Source: Streptomyces alanosinicus | GTDB lineage: Bacteria; Actinomycetota; Actinomycetes; Streptomycetales; Streptomycetaceae | Direction: 5' to 3' | NCBI RefSeq assembly: GCF_014650595.1 | Contig: NZ_BMVG01000031.1 | Location: forward strand, 1-64,000 | DNA length: 64,000 nucleotides | Shown here: positions 49,302 to 58,470 of the stretch, one piece after another | How the letters are laid out: each line of letters begins with the position of its first letter | Position numbering within the stretch: the first letter of the stretch is position 1 | Notes under the pieces: model-generated | Databases searched by the model: none | The model's input: only the letters and a program-made list of their open reading frames with translations | What the model was told of the DNA's origin: nothing | Translations under genes and position numbers: made by a program

Positions 49302-50210
49302 ATGGCCAGTACCAGCAGCCCGATCGACCTCACCATCGTCGCTTGGAACCTGCTACTCGGAGGCGTCGACAAGAAGACCGAGGAGCGCCGGCTCCAGCAG
49401 TTGGAGTTTCTCGCATCCATCCAAGACCTCGACGTGTTCTGGGCGATGGAGGCCACCGGCTGGCACGAGGACAACGACCGCCGCTTCCGGGAACTCGCCG
49501 ACGCCACGGGCCTGACCGCCCTCCCCTACGTGACCTCCCACGTCGGAGACGGGCGTAACCACAGCTGCTTGTACTTCCGCGCCGACAAGCTCCACCTGAT
49601 CCCACCGGCTACCGAACTCGCGCGGGGCGCCTTCCACCACGGCGTTACCCGAGCGGTCTTCGACGTCGACGGCATCCGCCTGCTCCTGCTCGGTGCGCAC
49701 CTGGCGTACGCCGACGGCGAGACACGGCTGAGAGAGGCCCACCATCTCGCCGACTACGGGCAGCAGTTCGGCGACTGGCCCGAGGACGCCGTGCTGCTCA
49801 TGGATGCCAATGGACCTGACGACAATGATCCCGAGCCGGAGGATCCAGAAGGCTGGGCGCAGATACCGCGGAACCTTTGGCACCGTTATCGGGAAATTCT
49901 CCCGGACGGCTCGTTCGGGAGCTGGGACCGGCGGGCTCGCAGGCTGCTGCTGAACTCCGGCTGGCGCGATCCCCAGGCCAGCATCCCGATTCAGCGGGAG
50001 CCCACCGTTGGTTACTGGTACGACAACGAGCCAGTACCTCTCCGCCTCGACCAAGCGCTCGTTACCGGTCAACGCATCGAAGTGGTCGACTACCGCACGC
50101 TCAATCCCGAGGTTCCGGACCTGACCAGGCTCTCCGACCATCTGCCGACCCAGCTCGGCGTCCGCCTGCACCGTCGTCCGATCAGCCCAGTGGCCAAGGG
50201 CGCAGCGTGA
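49302..50210 (+). CDS. Endonuclease/exonuclease/phosphatase-family protein
   Basis: 302 residues with the EEP fold: IVAWNLLLGG (Asn of motif I), WAMEATG (metal Glu), LLGAHLAYADGETR (His), LLMDANGPDDND (D-x-N) and RLSDHLPTQLGVRL (C-terminal S-D-H). All six catalytic positions appear present. It cleaves phosphodiester or phosphomonoester bonds; DNA, RNA or lipid substrates cannot be told apart. No signal peptide. Stands alone between intergenic gaps of about 100-200 bp. Confidence 0.88.
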   Translation: MASTSSPIDLTIVAWNLLLGGVDKKTEERRLQQLEFLASIQDLDVFWAMEATGWHEDNDRRFRELADATGLTALPYVTSHVGDGRNHSCLYFRADKLHLIPPATELARGAFHHGVTRAVFDVDGIRLLLLGAHLAYADGETRLREAHHLADYGQQFGDWPEDAVLLMDANGPDDNDPEPEDPEGWAQIPRNLWHRYREILPDGSFGSWDRRARRLLLNSGWRDPQASIPIQREPTVGYWYDNEPVPLRLDQALVTGQRIEVVDYRTLNPEVPDLTRLSDHLPTQLGVRLHRRPISPVAKGAA

Positions 50211-50394
50211 ACCGAATGCCTGGCGGCTACCCCGCTGCAGACGGGGCCAACGGAAGCCCGACGTTCATCGCCATCACCGGCACGACCATCGGCATGAGAG
50301 CCGAGACCCCGCTGATCAGGCCCTGCACCTGCCGGCCGCCTTCGAGACCCTCACCTCTCCCCCTATCCGCTCGACCGAAAGGACCCTGTCCGAC

Positions 50395-50814
50395 ATGACC
50401 AGCCCCACTCTGCGTGCCGTCGTGGTCGGCGAAAGCCTCAAGGCAGGTTCACTCCCTACGGCCTCCGCCGGCATGGAGGACCGCCGCTACCGGAGCCGGC
50501 TGGGCGACCAGACTGAGATCGAGATCATCGAGCTGACCGTGCCGGTGGAGCAGGCTGCGGCATTGGCGCTGGAGCTGTCCGCCGTGCTGAAGCCGCGGTT
50601 CTTCTACGCGCACCTGTGCGTGCGCGTCTGGGACCGCGACGTGCGCGAGAGCGGATATCCGCCGATGACCGTCTACCCGGCGGCAACGCCCGACGACCAG
50701 CTGCCGCCCGGCGACGTGCTCGACAAGCCCAGCGCACGGCTTGTCCTCCAGTGGCCGGAACGGACCCCCGCCGGCGCACTGAGCCTCTCGACCGCAGGGG
50801 GACAGCGTGCCTGA
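50395..50814 (+). CDS. Hypothetical protein
   Basis: 139 residues: VVVGESLKAGSL near the start, then IEIIELTVPVEQAAALALEL and RFFYAHLCVRVWDRDV. Mixed alpha/beta composition, no known motif. AAAGGA lies 13 nt before ATG 50395. It overlaps the PIG-L gene by 8 nt, so the two are co-translated and probably linked in function. Confidence 0.6.
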   Translation: MTSPTLRAVVVGESLKAGSLPTASAGMEDRRYRSRLGDQTEIEIIELTVPVEQAAALALELSAVLKPRFFYAHLCVRVWDRDVRESGYPPMTVYPAATPDDQLPPGDVLDKPSARLVLQWPERTPAGALSLSTAGGQRA

Positions 50815-51613
50815 CTCCGACGAGTTGATCCCCGAGACGGCGGCGTCCTCCACGATGCCGTCCCTGCTCGGCGTGTTCGCCCACCCCGACGACGAGAGCC
50901 TCCTCGCCGGCGGTGTCCTCGCCCAGCACGCCGCCGCGCACGCGCGCACCGCCGTCGTCACCATGACGTGGGCGCCCGACAGCCCGCGGGCTCCCGAACT
51001 CGCCGACGCCTTGCGGGCGCTCGGCGCGGGCGCCCCTCGCATGCTCGGATACGGCGATGCCCGCAACCCGCAGGCGGCTCCCGGCCGTCCCCGGCTCGTC
51101 GACGCACCGCTCGACGAGGTGGTCGCCGCCCTGGTCCAGCAGATCCGCTCGTTCCGCCCCGACATCGTGGTCACACACGACGCCCTGGGCCAGCTGACCG
51201 GTCACCCGGACCACCGCCGCACCCACCAGGCCGCTCTCCTCGCCGCTCAGGATGCGGGCCTCCCGCACCTTCACCCTGAAGCAGGTGAGCCCTGGCAACC
51301 TCGCGTCGTGTACTGCGCCACGCACCCCGAGTCCGGTGTCGGCGAACTCGGGCCGCTTCTGGAGGCCGTCGGCAAAGCCGTGCTCGCGGTGCCGGACGCG
51401 TACGCCACCACCACGGTCGACGTCACCCCCTGGGTCGACGTGAAGTGGGCGGCGATCCTCGCGCACCGCGGCGAAGTCGCACGCGAGCGGCCCCTGCCCG
51501 GCATCCTCGCCCGCCTTCCCGAAGCCGACCGCAACCGGATCATCCAGATCGAGCACTTCACCCGCCTCACCCCCGGCCCCGCAAAGGGCGACCCAGTCCA
51601 GCTGACCCACTGA
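50807..51613 (+). CDS. PIG-L/LmbE-family deacetylase
   Basis: 268 residues with the zinc motif AHPDDESLLAGG (about residues 25-36) and the second ligand in GHPDHRRTH (about 129-137), the pair typical of N-acetyl-sugar deacetylases such as MshB/Mca and antibiotic deacetylases. Also VVTHDALGQLTG before the second site. Probably removes an acetyl group from an N-acetylglucosamine conjugate; the substrate is not visible. GTG 50807, overlapping the upstream gene. Confidence 0.9.
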   Translation: MPDSDELIPETAASSTMPSLLGVFAHPDDESLLAGGVLAQHAAAHARTAVVTMTWAPDSPRAPELADALRALGAGAPRMLGYGDARNPQAAPGRPRLVDAPLDEVVAALVQQIRSFRPDIVVTHDALGQLTGHPDHRRTHQAALLAAQDAGLPHLHPEAGEPWQPRVVYCATHPESGVGELGPLLEAVGKAVLAVPDAYATTTVDVTPWVDVKWAAILAHRGEVARERPLPGILARLPEADRNRIIQIEHFTRLTPGPAKGDPVQLTH

Positions 51614-51680
51614 CACCTCGGCCCCGTGCCGACCGCCCTTTCACCGCGCCCACGAGCAAGCACCTACCCATCGGAGAGCG

Positions 51681-52610
51681 ATGACTACGACTTCTGCCCC
51701 CGACGAACGCCTCAGTGTGGCCAGGACATTGCGGCTGGCGGTCGCGCAGAGCACGGTGCCGGAGGATCCCACTGATCGAGGAGCACTGCGGGCGGCCGGG
51801 CAAGAGATCCGGGCCCTGATGGTCGAGGCCGCCGAGGCTGGTGCGCGGTTGGTGCAGTTCCCCGAGGGGGCGATCACCTACCCGAGCAAGCACGTAATGG
51901 CGGCGGGCCCGGCCGGCGAGCTGGTGCCGGCTGATTGGAGCCGTGCCGCGTGGGATGTGATGCGCGAGGAAGCGGAGTCGATCACCGCGCTGGCGGGAAA
52001 GCTCCGCTTGTGGACGGTGTTCGGATCGATCCACCCGCTCACACCGCCGAACCGACCGCACAACAGCCTCTACGTCGTCTCCGACCACGGCCAGCTGGTC
52101 GCACGGTACGACAAGAGGTTCCTGTCACACACCGAGGTGTCCTACTTGTACTCCCCAGGACACCAGCCGCTCGTCATCGAGGTGGACGGCATTCGGTTCG
52201 GCTTCGCGCTGTGCATCGAGGCCAACTTCCCGGAGGTGTTCGCCGAGTACGAGCGCTTGGACGTCGACTGCGTCCTGCTGTCGGTGATGGTCGACGACGC
52301 GCCCCGTGCCCGTGTCGCCCAGGCGTACGGGACGCTCTACAACTACTGGCTCGGCTACTCCATCCCGGCCCAGTTCAGCGCTACGGTGCCGTCCGGGGTC
52401 GTGGCGCCCGGCGGAAGGTGGCTGGCGCGCTGTCCCGCGAACGGACAACCTGCCCTCGCGATCGCGGACATCGACCTCGACTCGCAGGACGAAGACATCG
52501 ACATGGCCGTTCGCTGCGCCCGCCCGTGGCGGCGCACTGCTCGATCTGGACTCTACGAGGAGCGGACCCCCGTCGGGGATCCGCGCAGCGATGCACGCAC
52601 AGCGTTCTGA
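51681..52610 (+). CDS. Carbon-nitrogen hydrolase (nitrilase superfamily)
   Basis: 309 residues with the Glu-Lys-Cys triad: LVQFPEGAITYPS (Glu, about residue 60), ARYDKRFLS (Lys, about 144) and FALCIEANFPEV (Cys, about 177). An amidase or carbamoylase-type hydrolase acting on non-peptide C-N bonds. CATCGGAGAGCG lies before ATG 51681. 67 bp after the PIG-L gene and perhaps in the same unit. Confidence 0.9.
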   Translation: MTTTSAPDERLSVARTLRLAVAQSTVPEDPTDRGALRAAGQEIRALMVEAAEAGARLVQFPEGAITYPSKHVMAAGPAGELVPADWSRAAWDVMREEAESITALAGKLRLWTVFGSIHPLTPPNRPHNSLYVVSDHGQLVARYDKRFLSHTEVSYLYSPGHQPLVIEVDGIRFGFALCIEANFPEVFAEYERLDVDCVLLSVMVDDAPRARVAQAYGTLYNYWLGYSIPAQFSATVPSGVVAPGGRWLARCPANGQPALAIADIDLDSQDEDIDMAVRCARPWRRTARSGLYEERTPVGDPRSDARTAF

Positions 52611-52799
52611 GACCGCCCTACGGCCAGATTCCCTCGGCATTCCCACGGCTCCTCACCCACCCGTCACCGAACTCGCCGGCCCTGCTGGTTCCGAGTCAGT
52701 AGTCAGGGCGAGGGTCTGAGGGGTGTCGTCGGTGGTGGCGGCAAGCAGGTCGTGTTGCCCGCCAGGGCGGGCGGTGAGGGCTGGCCTCGCGCCGTCGGT

Positions 52800-53642
52800 T
52801 CATCGGTCGCGGTTTTGCTGCCGGAGGAACTCCCGGGCTCCGCGGAGGCGGGTCGCCAGGTATTCCTGGGTGACGCGGCTGTCGAGGCGGACGCGGAGTC
52901 CGCCAGGGAGGCCGCTGTCGGCGCGACGGCCGGTCGGCAACAGCGATGCGTCGAGGCCGTCCCGCTGCGCAATGAGGGTGCCGAGTTCGTGGCGAGTGAC
53001 GGCGTCCGGGCCGGCGAGGTGAAAGACGCCAGCCGCATCGGACAAGGTGAGCTCCCACAGTGCGGCGGCCAGATCACCGACATGGACTGGGCAACGGACA
53101 TCGTCACTGAACAGGGCCCCGTCCCGCGTGCCGGCGACCAGGGCGTGCACCATGCGTTCGTGCTCGGACCGGCGACCATCGCCGATGATCAGCGAGGTCC
53201 GAGCGACGACGGCGCCGACGTCCAGGAGCCGCACGGCGGTCTCGGCCGCCGCCTTTGCCGCCCCGTACGGCGTTACCGGGTCGGGTAGACACGTCTCGTC
53301 GTACAGGTCGTGGCGGCGGCCGGAGAAAACGGCGTCACTCGAGACGTGGACCAGGCGGATGCCCCGTTGAGCCGCGGCTTGGGCCAGTCGCATCCCGCCC
53401 TCGGCCGTGACTGCCCACTCGGATCCGCCACTGCTCGCGTTGACGACCGCCGTTGGGCTGACCGCGTCCAGGACTCCCCGCAGACTCGCAGGATTGCGCA
53501 GGTCAAGGCGGTGCCACGTCAATCCGGCGATCTCGCCGGGGTGTGAGTGGAAGGTGGCGGCCGTCTCCAGGCCCGCTGCACGTCCCTGGCGGGCCAGCTC
53601 AGCGCCCAGGAACCCGCTGCCGCCCACGATCAGTACCGTCAT
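52800..53642 (-). CDS. RmlD/NAD-dependent epimerase-like reductase
   Basis: 280 residues, an extended short-chain dehydrogenase of RmlD type: MTVLIVGGSGFLGAELARQG gives the G-x2-G-x2-G nucleotide site at residues 7-13; LVHVSSDAVFSG and PYGAAKAAAE carry the S/D and Y-x3-K catalytic residues (Tyr about 126, Lys about 130). Such enzymes reduce nucleotide-4-ketosugars or related substrates; substrate unknown. No sugar cluster is near. Confidence 0.85.
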   Translation of the reverse strand: MTVLIVGGSGFLGAELARQGRAAGLETAATFHSHPGEIAGLTWHRLDLRNPASLRGVLDAVSPTAVVNASSGGSEWAVTAEGGMRLAQAAAQRGIRLVHVSSDAVFSGRRHDLYDETCLPDPVTPYGAAKAAAETAVRLLDVGAVVARTSLIIGDGRRSEHERMVHALVAGTRDGALFSDDVRCPVHVGDLAAALWELTLSDAAGVFHLAGPDAVTRHELGTLIAQRDGLDASLLPTGRRADSGLPGGLRVRLDSRVTQEYLATRLRGAREFLRQQNRDR

Positions 53643-53793
53643 GCCTTCCACGCTAGGACAGCAAGGTCCGTGCTGAAGCCGAACCGTCTGAAGCGCAGCG
53701 TTGGAGACACGCCCAGCCGGTCGGTGCGGAATCCCTGTGGGCATCGTCTGCGCAGTCCGGCGCGGGGCCGCACGTGCAGTCCTGGTGGCGGGG

Positions 53794-54215
53794 TCATCCG
53801 CACACCGCCTCGAGGGATCCGTCGTCCGGCCAGGTCGGGCGGTACGGGTCGTCGATGATCCACCCCCGCCATGCGGTGTCGCGGAGCTCGCCCGTGCTCT
53901 CGTCGACCACGCCCTCGGGCACCAGCCGCAGCCGCGGCCGGGCGGACCGGCGACGCTCGACGGCGTGTTGCGTCCGTGCGGTGAGCCGCTCCCGGTACCG
54001 GCGCCGCTGGTCTCCGTGCCGTTTGCGGCGCCGTTCCCCCAGGCCGGCGGTGCCGCGGGCGAGGGCGACGTCACGCGGCGGCGCACCGTGGTGCGGTGCA
54101 GGCCTGTCGCCGCGGCCAGGTGCACGACGTCGGCGCCGTCGAGCAGGTCGAGGGCGGCGAGGATCCGCGCCCCAGAGGTGCCGTGGGCGCAGTGGCGACA
54201 GGCGTCGGTACTCAT
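53794..54215 (-). pseudogene. HTH protein gene, frameshifted
   Basis: From ATG 54215 the frame reads MSTDACRHCAHGTSGARIL and then ADVVHLAAATGLHRTTVRRR, a clear helix-turn-helix. At about 54073 coding moves to another frame, which continues VALARGTAGLGERRRKRHG, then VPEGVVDESTGELRDTAWRG and stops at 53794. Joined, the two make about 140 residues. A one-base indel near 54073 is the simplest explanation. Either a recent mutation or a sequence error; the regulator would be non-functional as written. Confidence 0.6.
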
Positions 54216-54502
54216 CACGGCGCCCAGCGCGCGGGTGCTCATGACAGTCAGGAGCACCGCCTCGTGACACAGACAGACAAGGTCGACCCGGTACTGCGGC
54301 ATGAACCTGCCGACGATCCGATGGGGACTATGGCTTTCCGTAATCTGACGGACCGAGCGTGGGAGTCGTACAGCATCGCGCTGCACTACCACACGTCCCT
54401 GGGGCTGTCTGACGGATCCTGTCACTCTCTAACCGGACACTCCCTAGTGGGCAGCGTGGGCCGTCATCAGGTCATGTGGCCTGGACGGCTTGGCCGCGTC
54501 GG

Positions 54503-54740
54503 ATGGACAGCACCAGTGCCTCCTTCACCGCCGCCTACGGTGCCAAGGCTCAGGCAGGCAAGTGGACCCACCTCGTCGGCGTCTACGACGCTGACGCCGG
54601 CCAGCTCCTGCTCTACGTCAACGGCCGTCTGTCCGCCACCAAGGCCTACACCGGGACCGCCTGGAACGCCGCGGGACCCGTCTAGTTCGGCCGTCGGACC
54701 CTCTCCGACGACGAGGGCCGAACCTACACCTTCCATCACG
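54503..54740 (+). pseudogene. LamG/concanavalin-like domain remnant
   Basis: A fragment of the laminin-G-like domain common in large secreted Streptomyces proteins: SFTAAYGAKAQAGKWTHLVGVYDADAG with LYVNGRLSATKAY, each split by no stops, then GPV followed by an in-frame TAG where the family has Gln, and FGRR in the same frame beyond. No start codon or signal peptide; both ends of the domain are missing. Confidence 0.7.
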
Positions 54741-54978
54741 TGTGGCTGAGCGGCTGGGCCATGGTCCGGATCCACACCGGATACGGCCGCGACACCAGCG
54801 CCGACCTGCATCAGGGCCGACGCCGCGAGGTGCGGGATGACCACGGTGACACCGCGACCCTGCGCAACGCCTGCGGCCGCTTCGTCGACGCAGGTGACGC
54901 CGGTGCACGGGCTGGTGTGAATGCGTGCAGGGTGTCTGCTCCGCAGGCCGCGGGGGAGACACCCTGCGTCATGGCGGT

Positions 54979-55248
54979 CTACTTGAACCAGTAGCGGACG
55001 CCGTGGTGGTGGGAGCAGGTGCCCTGTGAGTGCGACGAGTACGACACGCTCGCGTCGTAGCACTTCGCGGTCTCGTACTTGTCCCTGGGCTTTTGACGGT
55101 GCGTCCAGCCGCACACACCAGTGGTGTGGCGGATGCAGTGGTGAGCGGTGTTGGTCGACGGCAGGGTCGCCGCGGACGCGGCCGGTGCACTGAAGAAGAC
55201 ACCGGCCACGGCGACAGCCACCGCTGAGACAGCAAGACGAGCGCGCAA
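54979..55248 (-). CDS. Secreted DUF3761 protein
   Basis: 89 residues. A Sec signal peptide covers about residues 1-27 (LAVSAVAVAVAGVFFSAPAASA). The mature part has four Cys and the DUF3761 C-terminal pattern C-x-D-x-S-x-S-x-S-x-H-x-Q-G-T-C-S-H-H (KCYDASVSYSSHSQGTCSHH), ending GVRYWFK. Function of the family is unknown; the His/Cys cluster suggests metal binding or disulphides. TTG 55248 follows AGGGGGG with a normal spacer; no ATG or GTG fits. Confidence 0.8.
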   Translation of the reverse strand: MRARLAVSAVAVAVAGVFFSAPAASAATLPSTNTAHHCIRHTTGVCGWTHRQKPRDKYETAKCYDASVSYSSHSQGTCSHHHGVRYWFK

Positions 55249-55710
55249 AGGAACCCCCCTTTGAGTTCGAGCAAGTGCAGGGGGACTCTATATGGATTTC
55301 AACCGCTTACGTGCGGTTTCGAGATAGCGGACGCAGCGGAGGACCGCGGAGTCTGTCTGACGCCGACCAGGGCTATCACCACTCGGCTCCTCCGCGAGCA
55401 GGACAGCCCGATCGCTAGGCGTGGACCCGGAGGACTGGCGGACGCTCAGTTCGGTGAGTACGGCACGCTGCACGACGCCAGGCAACCACCTGATGTGACT
55501 GCGGTCTTCACCTGTGGTCGTGGCGCTTGCCCGCCTGGCAGCCGGCGGCGATGCGGCCGGCTTCGATGTCGGATTCGACGCGGCGGACGAGCAATGCTCG
55601 TGACCTGTGGATCGGCCTCGGGTTGGACGCGGAGGGCGTACCTTCCCGAGTGATCGACTTCTGGTCATCGAGCAGGCCGACGTTGCACCGTCGGTCGGGA
55701 AGGCACGCCC
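55249..55710. other. Gap between the DUF3761 gene and the IS256 transposase
   Basis: About 460 bp. It should contain the left end of the IS256-family element, but I could not identify terminal inverted repeats with confidence. No gene seen. Confidence 0.4.
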
Positions 55711-56742
55711 GTGCTGAGCGTAGTGAATGCCGATGGAACGACCGAGGCTGGCTCCCTGATCGACGACATCGTCCGCGAGGGCGCGAGGCGGATGCTGGCC
55801 GCCGCGCTGGAGGCCGAAGTCGACGCCTATATAGCCGAGTTGACCGACAAGCGTGATGAGCGCGGGCATCGTCTGGTGGTCCGAAACGGCTATCACCAGC
55901 CTCGGAAGGTCACGACCGCGGCCGGGTCGGTCGAGGTGAAAGCCCCGCGGGTGAACGACAAGCGCGTCGACGAGACGACGGGTGAGCGCAAGCGATTCTC
56001 CTCGGCGATCCTGCCGCCATGGTGCCGCAAGTCCCCGAAGATCAGTGAGGTGCTGCCGCTGCTCTACCTCCACGGCCTGTCGTCCGGCGATTTCGTAGCC
56101 GCACTGGAGCAGTTTCTGGGCAGCTCCGCCGGGCTCTCACCAGCGACCGTGACACGGCTGACGGCCCAGTGGCAGGCGGACCACACCGCGTTCGGCGAGC
56201 GTGATCTGTCGGGCAGCGACTACGTCTACGTGTGGGCTGACGGCATCCACCTGCGCATACGCTTGCGGGAGGCGAAGTCGTGCGTCCTGGTGCTGATGGG
56301 GGTGCGCGCGGACGGCACCAAAGAGCTGATCGCCATGGCCGACGGCTACCGCGAATCCGCCGACTCCTGGGCCGACTTGCTGCGGGACTGCGCACGCCGG
56401 GGCATGCGTGCTCCCGTCCTCGCGGTCGGCGACGGCGCCCTGGGCTTTTGGAAGTCCCTGGCCGAAGTGTTCCCCGAAGCCCGCCATCAGAGGTGCTGGG
56501 TTCACAAGACCGCCAACGTTGCAAACGCCCTGCCGAAATCTGCGCAGCCCGGCGCGAAGAAGGCCCTGCAGGAGATCTACAACGCCGAGGACCGCGACCA
56601 CGCGCTCAATGCCATCACGGCGTTCGAGACGGCATACGGTGCGAAGTTCCCCAAGGCCGTCAAGAAGGTCACCGACGGCGTGGACGAGCTGCTGGCGTTC
56701 TACGGCTTCCCCGCCGAGCACTGGATTCACCTGCGGACCACG
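55711..56742 (+). pseudogene. IS256-family transposase, 5' part (split by IS110)
   Basis: 344 codons of a mutator-type (IS256) transposase: RRMLAAALEAEVDAYI, GYHQPRKV, then WADGIHLRIRL with the first catalytic Asp and AVGDGALGFWKSLAEVFP with the second (about residue 240), and HQRCWVHKTANV. The protein ends at HLRTT, just before the family's N-P-I-E-S-T-F motif, where an IS110-family element is inserted. The rest is found at 58249-58470. GTG 55711 follows GGGAAGG. Read onward into the insertion it would give a chimeric, inactive protein. Confidence 0.9.
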
Positions 56743-56770
56743 GATGAAATCGGCAAGCCCTGCGGCGGGT

Positions 56771-57988
56771 TTACGTGGAGTTCTTCGATGCAGTGGCGGG
56801 GCCGCGCGGCTGCCAGTGAGCCGTCATCACCGCGTAGGCGCGCTCCTGTTGCTCGACGATCTCTCGCTCATGGCGGCGCAGGGCCTTGTCGTTGTACTCG
56901 TAACCCAGGCCGCGGCGGGCGACGCGGCGCTCGGCGCCGGCCTGCAGTTGCAGCTTGCGCCGTTTGAAGGCCACCAGGCTGGGCCGGGCGAAGGCATAGT
57001 CCTCGCCCTTGGTGACCAAGTGCCAGCACAAGGTGGTCATTTTCCGGGCGGTGGCGACGATCGCGACCTGGATACCGCGCCGCGCCTTGATGCGCTGGTA
57101 GAACGCGCGCAGAGGCCCCGGGGAGCGGGATGCCACCCACGCTGCCTCCACCAGCATGCCCCTGACTTGGGACCGGCCGGTCTTGGTGATCCGGCCGGTG
57201 GCGGCCGGCAGCCCGCCGGACTGGCGCACGCGAGGATTGAGCCCGAAGTAAGCGACCAGCTTGTCGGCGGAGCGGAAGCGCGCGAAGTCGCCGACGGCCG
57301 CGGTGACGGACAGAGCGACGTTGACGTCGACACCGGGGATCGTCATCAGCCGGCGGATGTCGGGGTCGTCCAGGGCCTCGACGGCGACCCGTCGGTCCAG
57401 CTCGGCCAGTTCCGTGCCGTGGAAGTCCAGCTGCCGCAGCAGCGCATCGACCGCCTCGCGTTCGTCGTCCGGCAGCGGCAGGCGCTGCAGCCAGGCACGG
57501 CCACGAGTGCCGAAGGCGTCGCTGACCGGCGGCCTGGGCATCAGGTTACGGTGCAGGATCGACTGGACCTGGTTCTTGATCCGGGTGCGCTGGCGGACCA
57601 CGTGCATACGCCGCGCGATCAGCCGCCGCCGGCGGCTCGTGCGCTCGTCGGGCAGCCACACCGGCGGCAGGAAGTCCGCAGCCAGGAGCTGGGCGAGGAT
57701 CCGTGCATCGACCTTGTCGGTCTTGACCTTGGCCTCCGCGATCGCCCTGGTCTTGTGCGGGTTCGACACCACGACCCGCGCCACCTTGGGACGCAGCAAC
57801 AGCGCAATCGCCTCGGAGTTGCCGGTGGCCTCCAGGGCCACCTCGTCGTCCTTTCGCAACGTCGCGGCCCAGGCCCGCAGTTCCTCAGGGCGGCAGCCGA
57901 TCTGCCCGGCATCCCGAAGGAGGCCGTCCTCGACAATCGCTATCTGGGCGAAGTCGCGGTGGATGTCCATTCCGATTTTGCGGCCCAT
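56771..57988 (-). CDS. IS110-family transposase
   Basis: 405 residues with the RuvC-like DEDD domain: IGMDIHRDFAQIAI (Asp), VALEATG (Glu), TDKVDARILAQLL (Asp pair), and the C-terminal domain containing the Ser region TKTGRSQVRGMLVEAAW (about residues 280-295). IPGVDVNVALSVTAAVGDFARF is the typical IS110 HhH-like signature. No stops or frameshifts. It acts as a bridge-RNA-guided recombinase in characterised relatives. Confidence 0.95.
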   Translation of the reverse strand: MGRKIGMDIHRDFAQIAIVEDGLLRDAGQIGCRPEELRAWAATLRKDDEVALEATGNSEAIALLLRPKVARVVVSNPHKTRAIAEAKVKTDKVDARILAQLLAADFLPPVWLPDERTSRRRRLIARRMHVVRQRTRIKNQVQSILHRNLMPRPPVSDAFGTRGRAWLQRLPLPDDEREAVDALLRQLDFHGTELAELDRRVAVEALDDPDIRRLMTIPGVDVNVALSVTAAVGDFARFRSADKLVAYFGLNPRVRQSGGLPAATGRITKTGRSQVRGMLVEAAWVASRSPGPLRAFYQRIKARRGIQVAIVATARKMTTLCWHLVTKGEDYAFARPSLVAFKRRKLQLQAGAERRVARRGLGYEYNDKALRRHEREIVEQQERAYAVMTAHWQPRGPATASKNST

Positions 57989-58245
57989 GGCCGCCTCCCT
58001 CTGATCCTTCCGTGCTGGGGACCAGCTGGGCGAAACGACACCTACGGATCCGCGCTCGCAGCGCATCCTGGCAGGTCGCAGGGGCGGCCAACTACTAACT
58101 CGGGCGCACAGCCCATCGTTCAACACCGGCCTGCCCATGCTGAATCCCCGGATGCCCCTGGCCCGGACGGTCGCACCGTACGGCGAGAACCACGTCCCGT
58201 CACTACCGGTACCAGAACGGGCCTCCACCGATGTTCATACCGGGT
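57989..58245 (-). ncRNA. Candidate bridge RNA region of the IS110 element
   Basis: The 257-nt non-coding end 5' of the transposase. In IS110-group elements this end encodes the bridge RNA whose two loops match the target and the donor. I have not resolved loops or ends here; the claim rests on location. The target, in the IS256 gene around CTGCGGACCACGAACCCGAT, gives a defined test. Confidence 0.5.
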
Positions 58246-58248
58246 ACG

Positions 58249-58470
58249 AACCCGATCGAGTCGACCTTCGCCACCGTCCGCCTGCGAACGAAGGTCACCC
58301 GGGGCGCCGGCAGCGCGGCCGCCGCACTGGCCATGGTCTTCAAGCTCGTCGAGTCCGCCCAGCAGCGGTGGCGGGCCGTGAACGCACCCCACCTCGTCGC
58401 CCTCGTCCGCGCTGGAGCCCGCTTCGAACGCGGCCGCCTTGTCGAACGGCCCAAGGCAGTGGCGGCCTAG
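58249..58470 (+). pseudogene. IS256-family transposase, 3' part
   Basis: 73 codons in the same frame as 55711-56742: NPIESTFATVRLRTKV carries the catalytic Glu, then LVESAQQRWRAVNAPHL and the stop at 58468-58470. Joined at ACG (56742/58249) the two parts give 417 codons, the normal length of the family. The stop overlaps the end of the metallo-beta-lactamase gene, so no right-end repeat of IS256 is visible. Confidence 0.9.

Larger units (their letters stand above)
56743..58245 (-). mobile_element. IS110-family insertion sequence
   Basis: A 1.5-kb element inserted in the IS256 transposase gene. Both junctions carry ACG (56740-56742 and 58246-58248), consistent with a short duplicated core; IS110 elements lack inverted repeats and target duplications longer than 2-3 bp. 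The transposase lies on the minus strand with a long non-coding end 5' of it (57989-58245) and only about 28 bp on the other side, which is the layout of the IS110 group (not IS1111). Without it the IS256 frame is continuous. Confidence 0.85.
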
